Assembly (NCBI GenBank): GCA_017607445.1
Contig: JAEVHH010000002.1
Coordinates: 930,001 to 994,000, forward strand
Direction of reading: 5' to 3'
DNA: 64,000 bases
Origin: Histoplasma ohiense
Taxonomy: Eukaryota; Ascomycota; Eurotiomycetes; Onygenales; Ajellomycetaceae
Part shown: positions 22,037 through 32,848 of the stretch, piece by piece
Layout: each line of letters opens with the position of its first letter
How positions within the stretch are numbered: the first letter of the stretch is position 1
Notes under the pieces: generated by a model
Told to the model about the DNA's origin: nothing
The model's input: only the letters and a program-made list of their open reading frames with translations
Database searches by the model: none
Program-made: the position numbers and the translations under genes

Positions 22037-23614
22037 TTAAGCTGCACCACTGATCGGCAAGCCGCCTGAGCCCAGTAGCCTTGCCTTTGCCGGGCCGTGG
22101 AGGGCGTGGCTGAATGTGGTGCACGCCGGATCTTCAAGGAGTATGTCCAGATCCTCTGAGTCAGGGGGGAGGCGGAAACCATTTCCAGCCTTGGGGTATA
22201 GGCGGTGATCTTCTACATACATATATTCATCATCGTCACTGAGTTCGTCGTCATCCCTTCCGGTTAAGCTACTCTGCTCTGGGACGGCTGAGGGATCAGT
22301 GGTGGCAGGTGGTAAGGGCGGGTTGCCTGCGGCGGAGGATTGAGGGGTTGTTAGGGAATCCTGGGTAGCGATGGCTGGAGCCGACGGGGTGGACCCGCCG
22401 GGTATAAGGGATGATCTGTCAATTGCGTTGGTCTGTATTGCTGGTGCTTGTGCTGTTGGTTGGAGCAGAGTGGATGATGGTAGGTCTGGAAGGTTATCGG
22501 GGAAGATGGGTAACTCAGGCGCAGAGGTGCAAAGGTCTAGTAGAATGTCAACGAGGTGGGAGTGGGAAAGACTGGATAGATATCCTCGTTTCTGCTCCAG
22601 CGAGAACTGCGCGCCGCCAACTTTAATCTCTGATGGGAGAGTTGGTAGATGATTGGAGGTATCTATCCTATTATTATTATTAGTAGAGGCTTGTTGAGGG
22701 CACGGCATCTCATCTGGCTGAGCATCAGCCGGAGGCTGACACTCTTTGCAGAACCACTCCAGCTCTTTCACGGTAACCACTTCCTTCTCAATCGGAGGAT
22801 CGTGGCAAAATTGGTGCCAGGGACGATTGCAATCATCACAAAACACAATCGCATTCCCGGCAGAGCTATGGGCTCTCTCGCAATGTTTGCATGTGATATT
22901 CATTTCTTTGCCCTTACGATAGACTCGTCTTCGCTTTCGTGCTTGTGACGACGATGATGCATCGGGCCCAGTTGGCGATCCTGATCCAGCACCAGGAAGT
23001 GTGGGACAAAATGCTGTCGGCCGATGAATTTGTCGACCCGACTTGGTTTGTGTGGTGACCGGCGTAGCTTCATTGGAGGATCCATCAGAACTAGAATCAC
23101 CGGATACGACTTCCTCGTCGTCATCATCCATACTATTATTCCTCCCCGTTCTGCGCCTTTTAGAGCCTCTCTGGTCACTTCTACGACGACGAGTTGTTGT
23201 TACCGCCACCCTCTGCCGTTTCGATGCAGCTGTTGGTGTGGCAAGAGGGGTACTACTCGGGCGAGGAGCAATATTTCTCAGGTGAATATTTTTTGCAGCA
23301 GTTAGATCGGGCGCTGTTGGAGTAACATCGCCATTCGATATCACAGAGCTGTGAATACCTTCTTGGCCTGGAGTGGCAGGTAGTTGGGGTTGCTGCTGGA
23401 GCATTATATCTGTGGAGGCTATCGTCTCAGAGCTCGATGTAATCAATGCAACTTTCGCGCACTCCTTCTCATTATTTTCACCGTATCCCAGAGCTGCGGA
23501 ACCGGCCATTCCTATGTTCGATCCGCTGGGGATGGAACATGTAGCCTCTCCCATGTTATTGTTGTTGTTCATGAGCGCATTGGCTCCGTTGCTAGCACAT
23601 ATTTGTGGAGTCAT
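22037..23614 (-). CDS. PHD-finger protein
   Basis: Single open frame of 525 codons. A Cys4-His-Cys3 PHD finger lies at about residues 235-292: ITCKHCERAH, then VFCDDCNRPWHQFCHDPP and WFCKECQPP, with spacing typical of histone-tail readers. N-terminal to it is an Arg/Lys-rich stretch (TTRRRRSDQRGSKRRR) that looks like a nuclear localisation signal, and an acidic patch. A conserved-looking block after it (VGGAQFSLEQKRGYLSSLSH, then LVDILLDLC) is helical, and the C-terminus is Asp/Glu-rich then ends ISGAA. The frame is open a little upstream of the chosen Met, so an extra 5' exon is possible. A chromatin-reading role is inferred from the domain; the specific complex is unknown. Confidence 0.85.
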   Translation of the reverse strand: MTPQICASNGANALMNNNNNMGEATCSIPSGSNIGMAGSAALGYGENNEKECAKVALITSSSETIASTDIMLQQQPQLPATPGQEGIHSSVISNGDVTPTAPDLTAAKNIHLRNIAPRPSSTPLATPTAASKRQRVAVTTTRRRRSDQRGSKRRRTGRNNSMDDDDEEVVSGDSSSDGSSNEATPVTTQTKSGRQIHRPTAFCPTLPGAGSGSPTGPDASSSSQARKRRRVYRKGKEMNITCKHCERAHSSAGNAIVFCDDCNRPWHQFCHDPPIEKEVVTVKELEWFCKECQPPADAQPDEMPCPQQASTNNNNRIDTSNHLPTLPSEIKVGGAQFSLEQKRGYLSSLSHSHLVDILLDLCTSAPELPIFPDNLPDLPSSTLLQPTAQAPAIQTNAIDRSSLIPGGSTPSAPAIATQDSLTTPQSSAAGNPPLPPATTDPSAVPEQSSLTGRDDDELSDDDEYMYVEDHRLYPKAGNGFRLPPDSEDLDILLEDPACTTFSHALHGPAKARLLGSGGLPISGAA

Positions 23615-24257
23615 CCAGCTCCTAATTGGCGGTCTTGAAGTTCCGCAATGGCAGCGGAAATCTTTTGAAATGTCGAAAGAATATACTTTAGAAGAATCTG
23701 CCGTGCCAGATCTTTCAGAAGAAAATTGAAGAGTGATCGTGGAAATTGATACAGATGTTGACGTAGAGGTTCGGTTCCCCTGATAAGGTGGAGGATTAGG
23801 ACTTGTCAGGTGACAGGGAGCTGATATTGGTCCTGCGATGCCATAGCGATAGTTGCAACATAATGGAAGTCATACGGATATAAGTCGACTCATTGTTTCC
23901 ATGTATTTCTTTTCCATCTTCCGATTTTGGCGTTATGATCACGTGATATAAAATTGGCATCTGGCTGGCACTTCTTCACCTTAAGGATTCATATCTTCTT
24001 GTTGTTTACTGTTTACTGTTTACTGTTTACTTTCCCCAATGATCTCTCCTTATCTTCGTCTCGCTTTCACTCAAATTTGCCTCCATTGCACTCCCTACCC
24101 TCTGTAGTAGAATTACGCGTGTTTCCATCCTACATTCTTATCGCGGCTCGGATGGAGTCCTCTACGAGACTACCAAGACTGCTGTTATGACATAGCTCAG
24201 GGTAGTTCCTTATTTGACAGTTAAGCCGATCAGCATAAATCACTCTGACGAGCTTGA
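23615..24257. promoter_or_regulatory. Divergent region upstream of the PHD gene and the antiporter relic
   Basis: About 640 nt. Contains four copies of GTTTACT at 24004-24031. Small plus-strand ORFs are not supported. Confidence 0.4.
24004..24031. repeat. (GTTTACT)4 tandem repeat
   Basis: Four perfect 7-nt copies seen directly, about 230 bp upstream of the antiporter relic. Confidence 0.92.
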
Positions 24258-25173
24258 ATGGCAGAATCAGCGTTTACCTACCATGAGCCAACGATTCTCA
24301 CTATTCTCAACCAAGCTGGTCTTCTATTGGTCTTGAATCTAATCAACGCCTGTCTTGACAAACTTCTATACTGTGGCTTGATCGGTCAATTGGTTACTGG
24401 TATCCTGTGGGGTACACCTGGAGCCAAATGGCTCAACCGCGACATGGAAGCTGTGATTCAGCTACTCGGCTACTTGGGATTGATCATGCTCGTGTATGAG
24501 GGCGGCTTGTCAACTCCCCTGTCTTCGTTCCGCGCCAAATATGTACCTCGCTCTTGCTGTTGCTGTTACCGGAATCAGTGTTCCTATAGGACTGTCGTTT
24601 ATTCTCATGGAATTGGTTTCAGCAACGCCGCTCCAGGCATTCACTGCTGGTGCGGCTCTCAGCGCGACAAGTCTCGGGACCACGCTCACTATCCTTTCAA
24701 CAACGCAGCTGATCACCTTGCGCCTTGGCACCGTAACTACCAGTGCTGCGATGTTTGATGACGTTATCGGCCTTGTGCTGGTTCAGATCATCTCAAACCT
24801 TGGCGGGAATGGTGACTCGTCCAGGTCTGTGACTGTTCTCAGGCCGCTGTTTGTTTCGATCGGGTTTGGTGTTGGCATCGTCTTGGTGTGTAGATTCGTG
24901 GCGCTCCCGATTCTGATCAAGATTTTCGAGTCCAAATGTAAGTTGCCAAAGTTTACTCACAAGCCTCAGTTCGCGTTTCTCGGATATATCTTCTTGCTTC
25001 TAGGGTTGGTGGCTGGCGCTGCATATGCTGGAACGTCAAGTTTGTTCGCCGCATATCTTGCTGGTGTTATCACATCATGGTTTGATACCTTGATATACAC
25101 AACTCCGCATTCTACGGCGGCACAATTGCAACAGAACAATGACAGCCATTCTCAAGGCCAGGCTCAACCTTAA
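24258..25173 (+). pseudogene. Broken cation/proton antiporter (CPA2-like Na+/H+ exchanger family)
   Basis: Membrane antiporter relic. From 24258 the product MAESAFTYHEPTILTILNQA followed by LYCGLIGQLVTGILWGTPGA and LLGYLGLIMLVYEGGLST matches the N-terminal spans of fungal Na+/H+ or K+/H+ exchangers. At 24540 the frame breaks: the continuing homology (MYLALAVAVTGISVPIGLSF onward, with SATSLGTTLTIL and MFDDVIGLVLVQIISNL) is one base out of register. No GT..AG intron restores it, because candidate introns have the wrong length modulo 3. The second frame stops at 25173, shortly after SSLFAAYLAGVITSW, where relatives continue for over 100 residues with the last spans. One indel plus loss of the C-terminus argues for a pseudogene; a base-calling error could explain the first defect but not the second. 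Confidence 0.7.
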
Positions 25174-25845
25174 CAAGCAGCCTCCTCTGGAACTTCCCGG
25201 GAACGACAGGGGGGATTCAATGGGGAACGGGGATAAGATAAAGATGGATATTCTTCGGAATCCTCCAACTCTCGGTCCAAACCTGACCTACCACCCTCCC
25301 TGTTTTACTCTTTTTTTTTAGACTTAGATTTTTAGGTAGATATCGTCGCCCCTGACCTCATACATCTATAATTGAATGATGATGACTTCATATTTTGGTC
25401 AGCATGAATATATATATCACTCTTTTCGTGTCTTAAACCTTAAGGACAAACTTGTAAATCATTAAATTCTTGAATTCATCATCCCGAAAGACGACAAAGC
25501 AGCAGATGTGTTTCTCCACAGGGCTCAGAACTTGCCATTTAATTTCTTTAAGCAGCCGACTAGCATCAAGCCAAATATGCTTCCAACCTCTATGCTTAGA
25601 GGAATATATACACACACGCCAGTTTAAGAACTACCTGAACGTAACAACATTTCTCTATCTTCGTCTTCAGTATCCATGAATCCACTGCCAATATCTCGTT
25701 TCCAAATAAATGACGATTATTAGCCTCTATTTCCCTTAATGCGTAAACGCAGAATAAATTGCATCTAAATTGCCATGGATAGGATAGTGATGACGGAAAA
25801 AAAGCCCATAATTTGCGCCCGCTGAAAGATGATATATATATGTGT
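25174..25845. other. Intergenic region between the antiporter relic and the CoA-transferase
   Basis: Convergent 3' flanks. I looked here for the missing last spans of the antiporter in all frames and did not find them. AT-rich; several short ORFs without resemblance to proteins. Confidence 0.45.
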
Positions 25846-27603
25846 CTATGCAACGATTTTCTGCTCCTTCAATTGCGCAATCTTGTCCTCTCCAAGACCC
25901 ACAAGATCTCGAAGGACCTCGTCGCTATGCTGACCCAGCATTGGTGGCGATGTTCTTATACCTGGCTTAGCATCGGAAAACTTAACAGGAGTGTTGACCA
26001 ACTTTATAGGTCCGCAGCTCGGATGCTCTATCTCCACAACCATCCCTCGGGCCAGCACTGGTTATTCATGTCAGCAATTAATTCTCGGAGGCCATATAAT
26101 GGTTAAGGTAGAGATAAACCTGCAAACTTACCATGTGGGTTGTTCAGGGTCCCCTGAATGTCATTGATAGCGGAATATGGCATGCCGCTGCCTTCGAATA
26201 TCTCGAGCCACTCCTGAGTAGTCTTCTGTTTTGTCTTGTTTTCGATCATCTTATCCAAGACCTCTCTATTCTTTACTCGAAGGTTATTGCTGACGAAACG
26301 CTCGTCTATTTTCCATCCCGGTTGGCCTAATCCGTCACATAGTACCCCGAAGAGTTTGTCGTTTCCGCCACCAAGAAGTATATCGCCGTCTTTCGTTTTA
26401 TATGCACGATAAGGTACGATGGAAGCTAGAAGGATTATTTTTTTAGTTTCGGTACGAGTACGCGGTAAAAACGAAGTGCTTACGATGAGCAGTTCCCCAT
26501 CGCCCCGAATCCTTTTCGCCGCTAATCAGTGCAGAACTTGCCAGATTCGATAGCGTAGCGACCTGGCAGTCACTCAGACACGCGTCGATATGTTGGCCCT
26601 TCCCAGTTTTCGCTCGTGCCAGCAATGCCGCCATGATTGCATTGGACGTGTAAAGTCCAGTGGTTAGATCCGTGACAGCGACACCAACTTTCACTGGAGG
26701 TCCGTCTCGAGAACCAGTAATATGCATCAAGCCCATCTCAGCCTCGACCATGACATCGTACCCTCCCCGTTGGCTATAAGGTCCAGTCTGCCCATACCCC
26801 GTAATACTTGCGTAAATCAACTTTGGGTTAATAACTTTCACGGTATCATAGTCCATTTTGTATTTCTTTAGTGATCCGGGGATGTAGTTCTCCACCAGAA
26901 TGTCACACTCCTTCACGAGCTTATGGAGGATTTCGATACCGGAAGGATGGGCGAAAGACAGTCCCAGAGATTTCTTGTTGCGGTTTACCTACATACCAGG
27001 AGGGTGAGTCGGACTGGACGTATTTACAATACAATAGGTGTGGAAATTTTTTGGACATACCGATAGATAATATGCGCTTTCTCCTGGTCCCTCTTTGCCG
27101 TCTTCTTTATATTTGGCGAAAGGGGGTCCCCATGCCCTGGTGTCATCGCCACGGGTTGGGTGCTCGATCTTAATGACTTCCGCACTACATGGTTGGTATT
27201 TTGTTAGCACGTTAAAGCCAATCAAGAAATTGAAGCTTCGAGCAAGTGAAGTATCAATTACTCCGCCATGTTATTATTCCAGAGTGCGGTTGCTTACCCT
27301 AAATCCCCAAGTATTTGCGTACAATATGGCTGAGAAAGAAAGCACCAGAATAGCCGTCAATTCATAGAAATCTCCAAATAGATTATTATACAACTAAAGA
27401 CAAAAACTTACTCCCGCAAGAACTCGTGACATATCTAAAACGCGAATGCCCGCAAGTGGAAGATTATCAACGCTCTGAGCAGTTGTCGTAGCGGCAGTTA
27501 CGAAACTCCGCCATTCAGCCGGTGTTGTCAGAGCATGGTTCCTTGATAGCAAAGGGTTGTATCTCCTCCCGATGCTTCTCAATGTCAGATACGACTTCAT
27601 CAT
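25846..27603 (-). CDS. Class III (CaiB/BaiF) CoA-transferase, probably mitochondrial
   Basis: Transfers CoA between acyl groups; the closest named relatives are SUGCT (succinate-hydroxymethylglutarate CoA-transferase) and formyl-CoA transferases. Exons (minus) 27603-27412, 27329-27298, 27184-27061, 26988-26484, 26425-26132 and 26057-25846 give 452 residues. The chosen start ([19 protein letters not shown]) gives an Arg/Ser-rich, acid-free N-terminus typical of a mitochondrial presequence; an upstream Met at 27654 would mask it. Motifs in order: [45 protein letters not shown] (the GDDTR loop carries the catalytic Asp in the family), [28 protein letters not shown] and [18 protein letters not shown]. 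Every junction restores one of these motifs. It is divergent from riboflavin synthase, 237 bp apart. Confidence 0.92.
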
Positions 27604-27840
27604 GAAAGGAGAGAGAGCGTACACTTCAACCCACAAGCAGATCTCAGTTGGCAAAGTTCATTGGTGCAGGTTGTTTTCTCGACTTATTTGTTTGCAGAAT
27701 TGCGGAGCACTAGTTCCGAAAGCTTGAAAGCAACCGAGAAACCAGCAAAGCGCCGGAAACATACCCGATCTGCCAGGAGATACCATGGTAAAAGCCAAAC
27801 AATATTTGATTCATTTGTGAAGGCATTAAACATAGCGCCC

Positions 27841-28688
27841 ATGTTTACCGGCTTGGTTGAGAAGATCGGCGGTAAGTAAGGAGCATTCTTATAACCCCCA
27901 CTACCACAGTCTTTCACCCCGCTAACTGTGCACCAAAGCGGTCACATCGCTGGAAGCTCAGGATGAGACAGCTAGTGGCGGTGGCGGAACGTCTTTGACA
28001 ATATCCAATTGCGAGGAAATACTTACGGACTGCCATCTGGGTGACAGCATCTGTGTCAATGGTAAGAAGCAGACCATATTACCCTGCGCCAACGAAGATA
28101 CTGGGAGGGCACTAACAACAGCCCACAGGAACATGCCTAACCGTAACCGCCTTCGACAAATCCTCCTTTAAGGTCGGAGTCGCTCCGGAAACCCTACGCC
28201 GCACCAACTTAGGCTCCCTCACAAAAGGGTCCTGTGTCAATCTTGAACGTTCTGTCACTGCCTCGACACGGATGGGCGGCCACTTCGTCCAAGGCCATGT
28301 CGACACTGTCGCAAAAATCTTATCTGTCAAGCCAGATGGCAATGCGCTGACCTTCCGCCTCCAGCCACGGGACAAAAGCTTGTTGAGATACATTGTTGAG
28401 AAAGGATATGTTACATTGGACGGCGCAAGTTTAACGGTGACGAAAGTGGTGGATGGTGAAGCAGGATGGTTTGAGATTATGCTGATTGCCTATACCCAAG
28501 AGAAGATTGTGACGGCTAAGAAGCGTCCTGGAGAGGAGGTCAACGTTGAAATTGATATCGTTGGTAAGTACGTCGAGAAGAGCGTTCAATGCTACTTTGA
28601 AGGACACGGAGGTGGAAGTGATTTTGCTATCCTGGAGAAGATGGTGGGAAGGCTGGTGGAAGAAAAGATACGGACTTCAAAATCTTAA
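27841..28688 (+). CDS. RIB5: Riboflavin synthase alpha chain (EC 2.5.1.9)
   Basis: Catalyses dismutation of two 6,7-dimethyl-8-ribityllumazine molecules to riboflavin, the last step of vitamin B2 synthesis. Exons 27841-27871, 27939-28061 and 28129-28688 give 237 residues, the normal length. The N-terminus MFTGLVEKIG is the family signature. Two lumazine-binding repeats follow: the first with ISNCEEILTDCHLGDSICVNG and CLTVTAF, then APETLRRTNLG; the second with MGGHFVQGHVDTVA, KGYVTLDGASLTV and NVEIDIVGKYVEK. Intron 1 has a GCTAAC branch point. The product is cytosolic, with no targeting peptide. Its start lies 237 bp from the divergent CoA-transferase start, so they share an upstream region. 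Confidence 0.97.
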
Positions 28689-29010
28689 GATATTTCCTTA
28701 CAATGGTATATCTCTATTTCATGTCATGAAATACAATTCCGATTGCATAGATGGTGTCGGGGTTGAAGTGCAAGACTAGCAGGCAAAAGGATTCAGGTGG
28801 GAGAAGAATAGCTCAATAAATTATAAAACCGTGAAAAATTAATCGGAATAATTGTTTTGTCCAAGTCGGGTTACAAGCCTGCAAAGTTAGTGAAGAATTC
28901 CTTTAAAACTCCTAACATTTCCACTTTATCCATCCCACAAAGCGATTGCAAACAGGAAAGGAAAAGTTGTTGTTTAAAACAACGCTTCATCAAGCAGAAA
29001 ATATAAGTTT
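28689..29010. other. Convergent intergenic region, RIB5 / SSF1
   Basis: 322 nt of AT-rich 3' flank shared by two convergent genes. Nothing else seen. Confidence 0.45.
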
Positions 29011-30410
29011 CTAACCATCATCAGGTGCGTCTTCCATCTCTTCATCAACGTCATCGAAATCCTCGCTATCCCAATATTCATCGAGATCCTCATCCTCACC
29101 CTCTTTATCTACATCCTTTGCCCCCTTGCCTCTCTCTTTCCGTTTCCTTTCAATAGATTCCTTCTGCTCTTTTCGTCTCTGCTCTTTCTCCCTGCGCTTC
29201 TTCTCCCAGGCCTCATCCAGTTGTCGAGTCTCTTCCTCCGACTTGGTCAGAATATGATGCCACAAGACTTTTCCACTACACAACCCCTCTTCGACCTTGG
29301 TCAATTTCAATTTCATCCGTGGACCCAATTCTACCAATTTCACTGCCCTTTTTTCGACATTAGGATCCGATGAAGTCGATGGCTTTTTATCGCCCTCCTT
29401 CATACGTTGTATTTGGCGCTTATTCAGAACTTTTTTGGCCGTTGTTTCCATCACCTCGACTTCAGCATCAGTGTCCAGCTCAGTTTCGCTTGCAGAGGTA
29501 TATCCAGCAGCTGATGGGTCGAGGAGATAATCTGCCACATCATCTAGTTTTCCAAGGTTTGGGAGAACCGCCGTCTTTCGGTCCCTATGCCGTTGTTCCT
29601 TGGGATCAAGGCGCCGTATTCGTTTCGGTATGCCGATCCTTTTGGTGGTGATGGCATAATGGCGAAGATTTATGACATACGAGCCATTCTCTGATTGATC
29701 TGGGGACAGTTCCCTATTTAACAGGATGATGCGACGAATTGAAGAAAATGGTGTGGTTTGGGGAGAAATAGGGGGGAAAAGAGACTGGAAAACAGTAGTC
29801 GTAAGGGATTCGAGGTGTTTAGGGACGGCTTTCAAGGAGGTTGGTTCATCATCTGTTTTCGGAGACATGAAGTTATTCATTACTAGCAATGGATGAGTTC
29901 GATGGAGCTTGTCCGATCCCTTTGGATGTTTTAACGCCTTGATGACGTCTTTGCATAGGGAATAATTTTCTATCCTAAAGTGAAGAGTAGGTCCACGAGG
30001 AGCAAGTGCAAGGCGAAGGCTGGTATTTCCTATACTGGACCTTGAGAATAAGAGCAGATGTGTCACTCCTAAGGGCCCTGTCATCACTGTATAGTCCTTC
30101 AGTTTGTTCGATTTCCGCTCCTGTACGATGCGAGTCTCGCATGTTAGAATGGGATAAAGACCACAGATATTGTCATCTCTCAAATTGAAAAGTCAATTCT
30201 TACCTTCAAGCGACTGGCTGTATCCGGCTCCATCATGGCCCGCACGTCTTTCACCAACTGGCTAAAACTGGGTCCAATTTCTCCAGCACCGACCCGAATC
30301 ACCATACTCTTTGGGGACTTTTGCATTGACGCGGAGCCACTTTTAGGAGTGGCATTGCTCGCATTTGCAGCACGGAGGTGAGTCCTCTTCTTTGTGCGCC
30401 TTTTCGCCAT
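29011..30410 (-). CDS. SSF1: Ribosome biogenesis protein Ssf1/Ssf2 (Peter Pan, Brix domain)
   Basis: Brix-family factor for 60S subunit assembly in the nucleolus (27S pre-rRNA processing). Exons (minus) 30410-30204 and 30120-29011 give 438 residues. A Met two codons upstream (30416) is an alternative start; MAKRRTKKRTH is the usual beginning. The Brix domain runs from about residue 35 (PKSMVIRVGAGEIGPSFSQL) through LKDYTVMTGPLGVTHLLLFS, LRLALAPRGPTLHFRIENYS and HPLLVMNNF to the RRIILLNR and YVINLRHYAI segments, all in family order. The C-terminal third is highly charged: a Lys/Glu/Arg-rich coiled coil (REKEQRRKEQKES) then an acidic end (DEYWDSEDFDDVDEE). It is divergent from RRP3 with only about 200 bp between starts. 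Confidence 0.95.
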
Positions 30411-30611
30411 GATCAAAGCTCGAAAAAAAAACTTTTTTTAATTGTTCTGTTTGAGAATCTCAGCCCTTTTTTTTTTTTTTTTGTGTTTTTTTTTTGGGAG
30501 ATTTGAGGTGCCCGGAACAAAGATTTTGCGGGTTATCAAAAATATTTTGGTGGAAAACATCACCGACCCAGACACTCTTACTTATCTACGGATTAATATC
30601 CATCATACAAA
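30411..30611. promoter_or_regulatory. Compact shared promoter of SSF1 and RRP3
   Basis: 201 bp separate the two divergent start codons. The region holds an A/T homopolymer core (A9 near 30423, T-runs at about 30430-30437 and 30466-30496), the kind of tract that excludes nucleosomes. Co-regulation of the two ribosome-assembly genes is inferred from this layout. Confidence 0.6.
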
Positions 30612-32146
30612 ATGCCGGCCTTGAAGAAGCGGAAACTTGCCCACACAGCTCAGCCAGACCCCATTGCGAGCGACCTAGAATCCTCCAGTTCAGAAGCCTC
30701 ACAGCAATCGCACGATGAGCAACTCACCCCAGCTCATGAACAAGACGACGAGAGCCCGCAGGTGCAGCGAGAAGAGGCTGTGACGAAGTCTTTCAAAGAT
30801 CTAGGCATTATTGATTCACTATGTGAAGCATGTGAAGCTTTAGGCTACAAATCGCCCACTCCGATTCAAGCAGAATCAATCCCCATCGCACTTCAAGGGC
30901 GGGATCTCATTGGGCTGGCAGAGACAGGAAGTGGGAAGACGGCCGCATTTGCCTTGCCTATTCTCCAAGGTAAATAGCAAACAGCTCAACCCGTTTACCA
31001 GAGCCCTCCAAGCGACGAACCTTGACTAATTACCTGTGTATGATAGCTCTGATGAACAAACCCCAATCCCTTTTTGGCCTCATACTAGCTCCCACCCGAG
31101 AACTAGCCTGCCAAATATCAGAAGCATTCGAGGCGCTCGGCTCCCTTATCTCAGTCCGATGTGCCGTCATCGTTGGTGGAATGGACATGGTTTCCCAAGC
31201 AATTTCACTGGGGAAGAAACCTCACATCATCGTCGCAACACCAGGCCGTCTTTTAGACCACCTTGAAAACACAAAGGGCTTTTCCCTCCGCAACCTCAAA
31301 TACCTCGTGATGGACGAAGCCGACCGCCTCCTCGATCTTGACTTTGGACCCATCCTTGACAAAATCCTCAAAGTTCTTCCCCGTGAACGCCGCACATACC
31401 TATTCTCCGCAACCATGAGCTCAAAAGTTGAATCTCTCCAGCGCGCATCCCTCTCCAACCCGCTCCGCGTTTCCATCTCCAGCAACAAATATCAAACCGT
31501 CGCCACCCTGCTCCAAAGCTACCTCTTCATTCCCCACAAATACAAAGATGTCTATCTTGTCTACCTCCTCAACGAATACGCAGGCCAATCCGCCATCGTC
31601 TTTACCAGGACAGTAAACGAGACTCAACGCCTAGCCATCTTGCTTCGCGCTCTCGGCTTCGGCTCCATCCCGCTCCACGGCCAGCTCTCGCAGTCCTCCC
31701 GCCTAGGCGCACTCAGTAAATTCCGCTCACGCAGCCGCGACATCCTCGTAGCGACAGACGTCGCCGCACGCGGCCTCGACATTCCCTCTGTTGACGTGGT
31801 GGTCAACTTCGATCTACCCTCGGACAGCAAGACGTATATCCATCGCGTAGGCAGGACCGCGCGAGCAGGTAAGAGTGGACATGCCTTTAGCATTGTAACT
31901 CAGTACGACATTGAGGTCTGGCTGCGGATCGAAAATGCGCTGGGTAAGAAGTTGGACGAGTATAAAGTTGAGAAAGAGGAGGTGATGGTGCTAAGTGATA
32001 GGGTGGGCGAGGCGCAGCGGCATGCGGTTACCGAGATGAAGGATTTACATGAGAAGAGAGGCTCCAGGGGGGCCACATTGAAAGGGAGAAGGCCGGCGAA
32101 GGTGGCGAAGAGGGGGCGGGATGAAATGGATCGTGAGGAAGGGTAG
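30612..32146 (+). CDS. RRP3: ATP-dependent DEAD-box RNA helicase Rrp3 (DDX47)
   Basis: Nucleolar helicase required for 18S pre-rRNA processing. Exons 30612-30969 and 31047-32146 give 485 residues. Motifs in order: Q-motif region ([19 protein letters not shown], then SPTPIQ), motif I AETGSGKT at about residue 102, Ia PTREL, Ib TPGRLLDHL, motif II DEAD at about 209, motif III SAT (FSATMSSKV), motif [18 protein letters not shown] and motif [12 protein letters not shown]. The N-terminus starts with a basic KKRK cluster and an acidic Ser/Glu-rich linker, and the C-terminus is a basic Arg/Lys/Gly tail ([14 protein letters not shown]). Among DEAD-box families the [18 protein letters not shown] and [13 protein letters not shown] wording fits Rrp3. 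Divergent partner: SSF1. Confidence 0.95.
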
Positions 32147-32848
32147 ATAGGGTTAGATTAATGGTAGTCATTATGTTGAAAAGAAGTAAATCCAGTGTCT
32201 AATTTTATTCTTTGTTAGGTCATTGCTTGGCTACCCTTGTACATGTACTGTACATATGTATGTTTTTGGTATAGTAATACTTCATTTTTCGATTGTGACT
32301 AAGTATCCTCGACTTGCCACGGGTATACAAAAGGTGGAGAGACTGAGAGACTAATGTCTGAAATTTCATCCGATTTATTTAATCTTTCAGTTCATTCAAT
32401 CATTCTCAGGACGCTTTTCAAATCTCTGATCGCCTCCTTAAGTAAATGGCTCGAAAGGAGTATTGGAAAACAAGAAAAGAAAAAAGGTAACTAAAGAAAA
32501 CATAAAACACAGATAGGAGACACAATAATATATGGCTCTAGAGTGTTGAATAAAACAAATTAAAACAATGTATCAGGAGTAGCTGTGAATTAGGGTCTGA
32601 TTTTGTGATATGAAATGAAGGAAACAAGGAACTGTCGTTCGTCACAAATACTTAATCCGGACCCTGAGGGATCCGGGAAGGTGGTTGGATTTTTCAGACT
32701 CTGTTGTCTCGGTTTCGCATGTAGACTGAATTGACATTGACACACACATTCGAAGTATGGAATAAAGGGATGTATTGTCAATTGTCTATGTGTATGTTCG
32801 ACGCCAAGTTTGCTTTTTGTCATTTACGTTATTAATTCCTTTCTTTTT
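32147..32848. other. Convergent intergenic region, RRP3 / PCM1
   Basis: 700 nt of AT-rich 3' flanks. A GTAC-rich stretch with a perfect 10-bp palindrome lies at 32239-32248. No gene seen. Confidence 0.45.
32239..32248. repeat. GTACATGTAC palindrome within a TGTAC-rich run
   Basis: Perfect 10-bp palindrome followed by TGTACATATGTATG, in the RRP3 3' flank. Related in sequence to the palindromes at 9722 and 42003. Confidence 0.85.
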
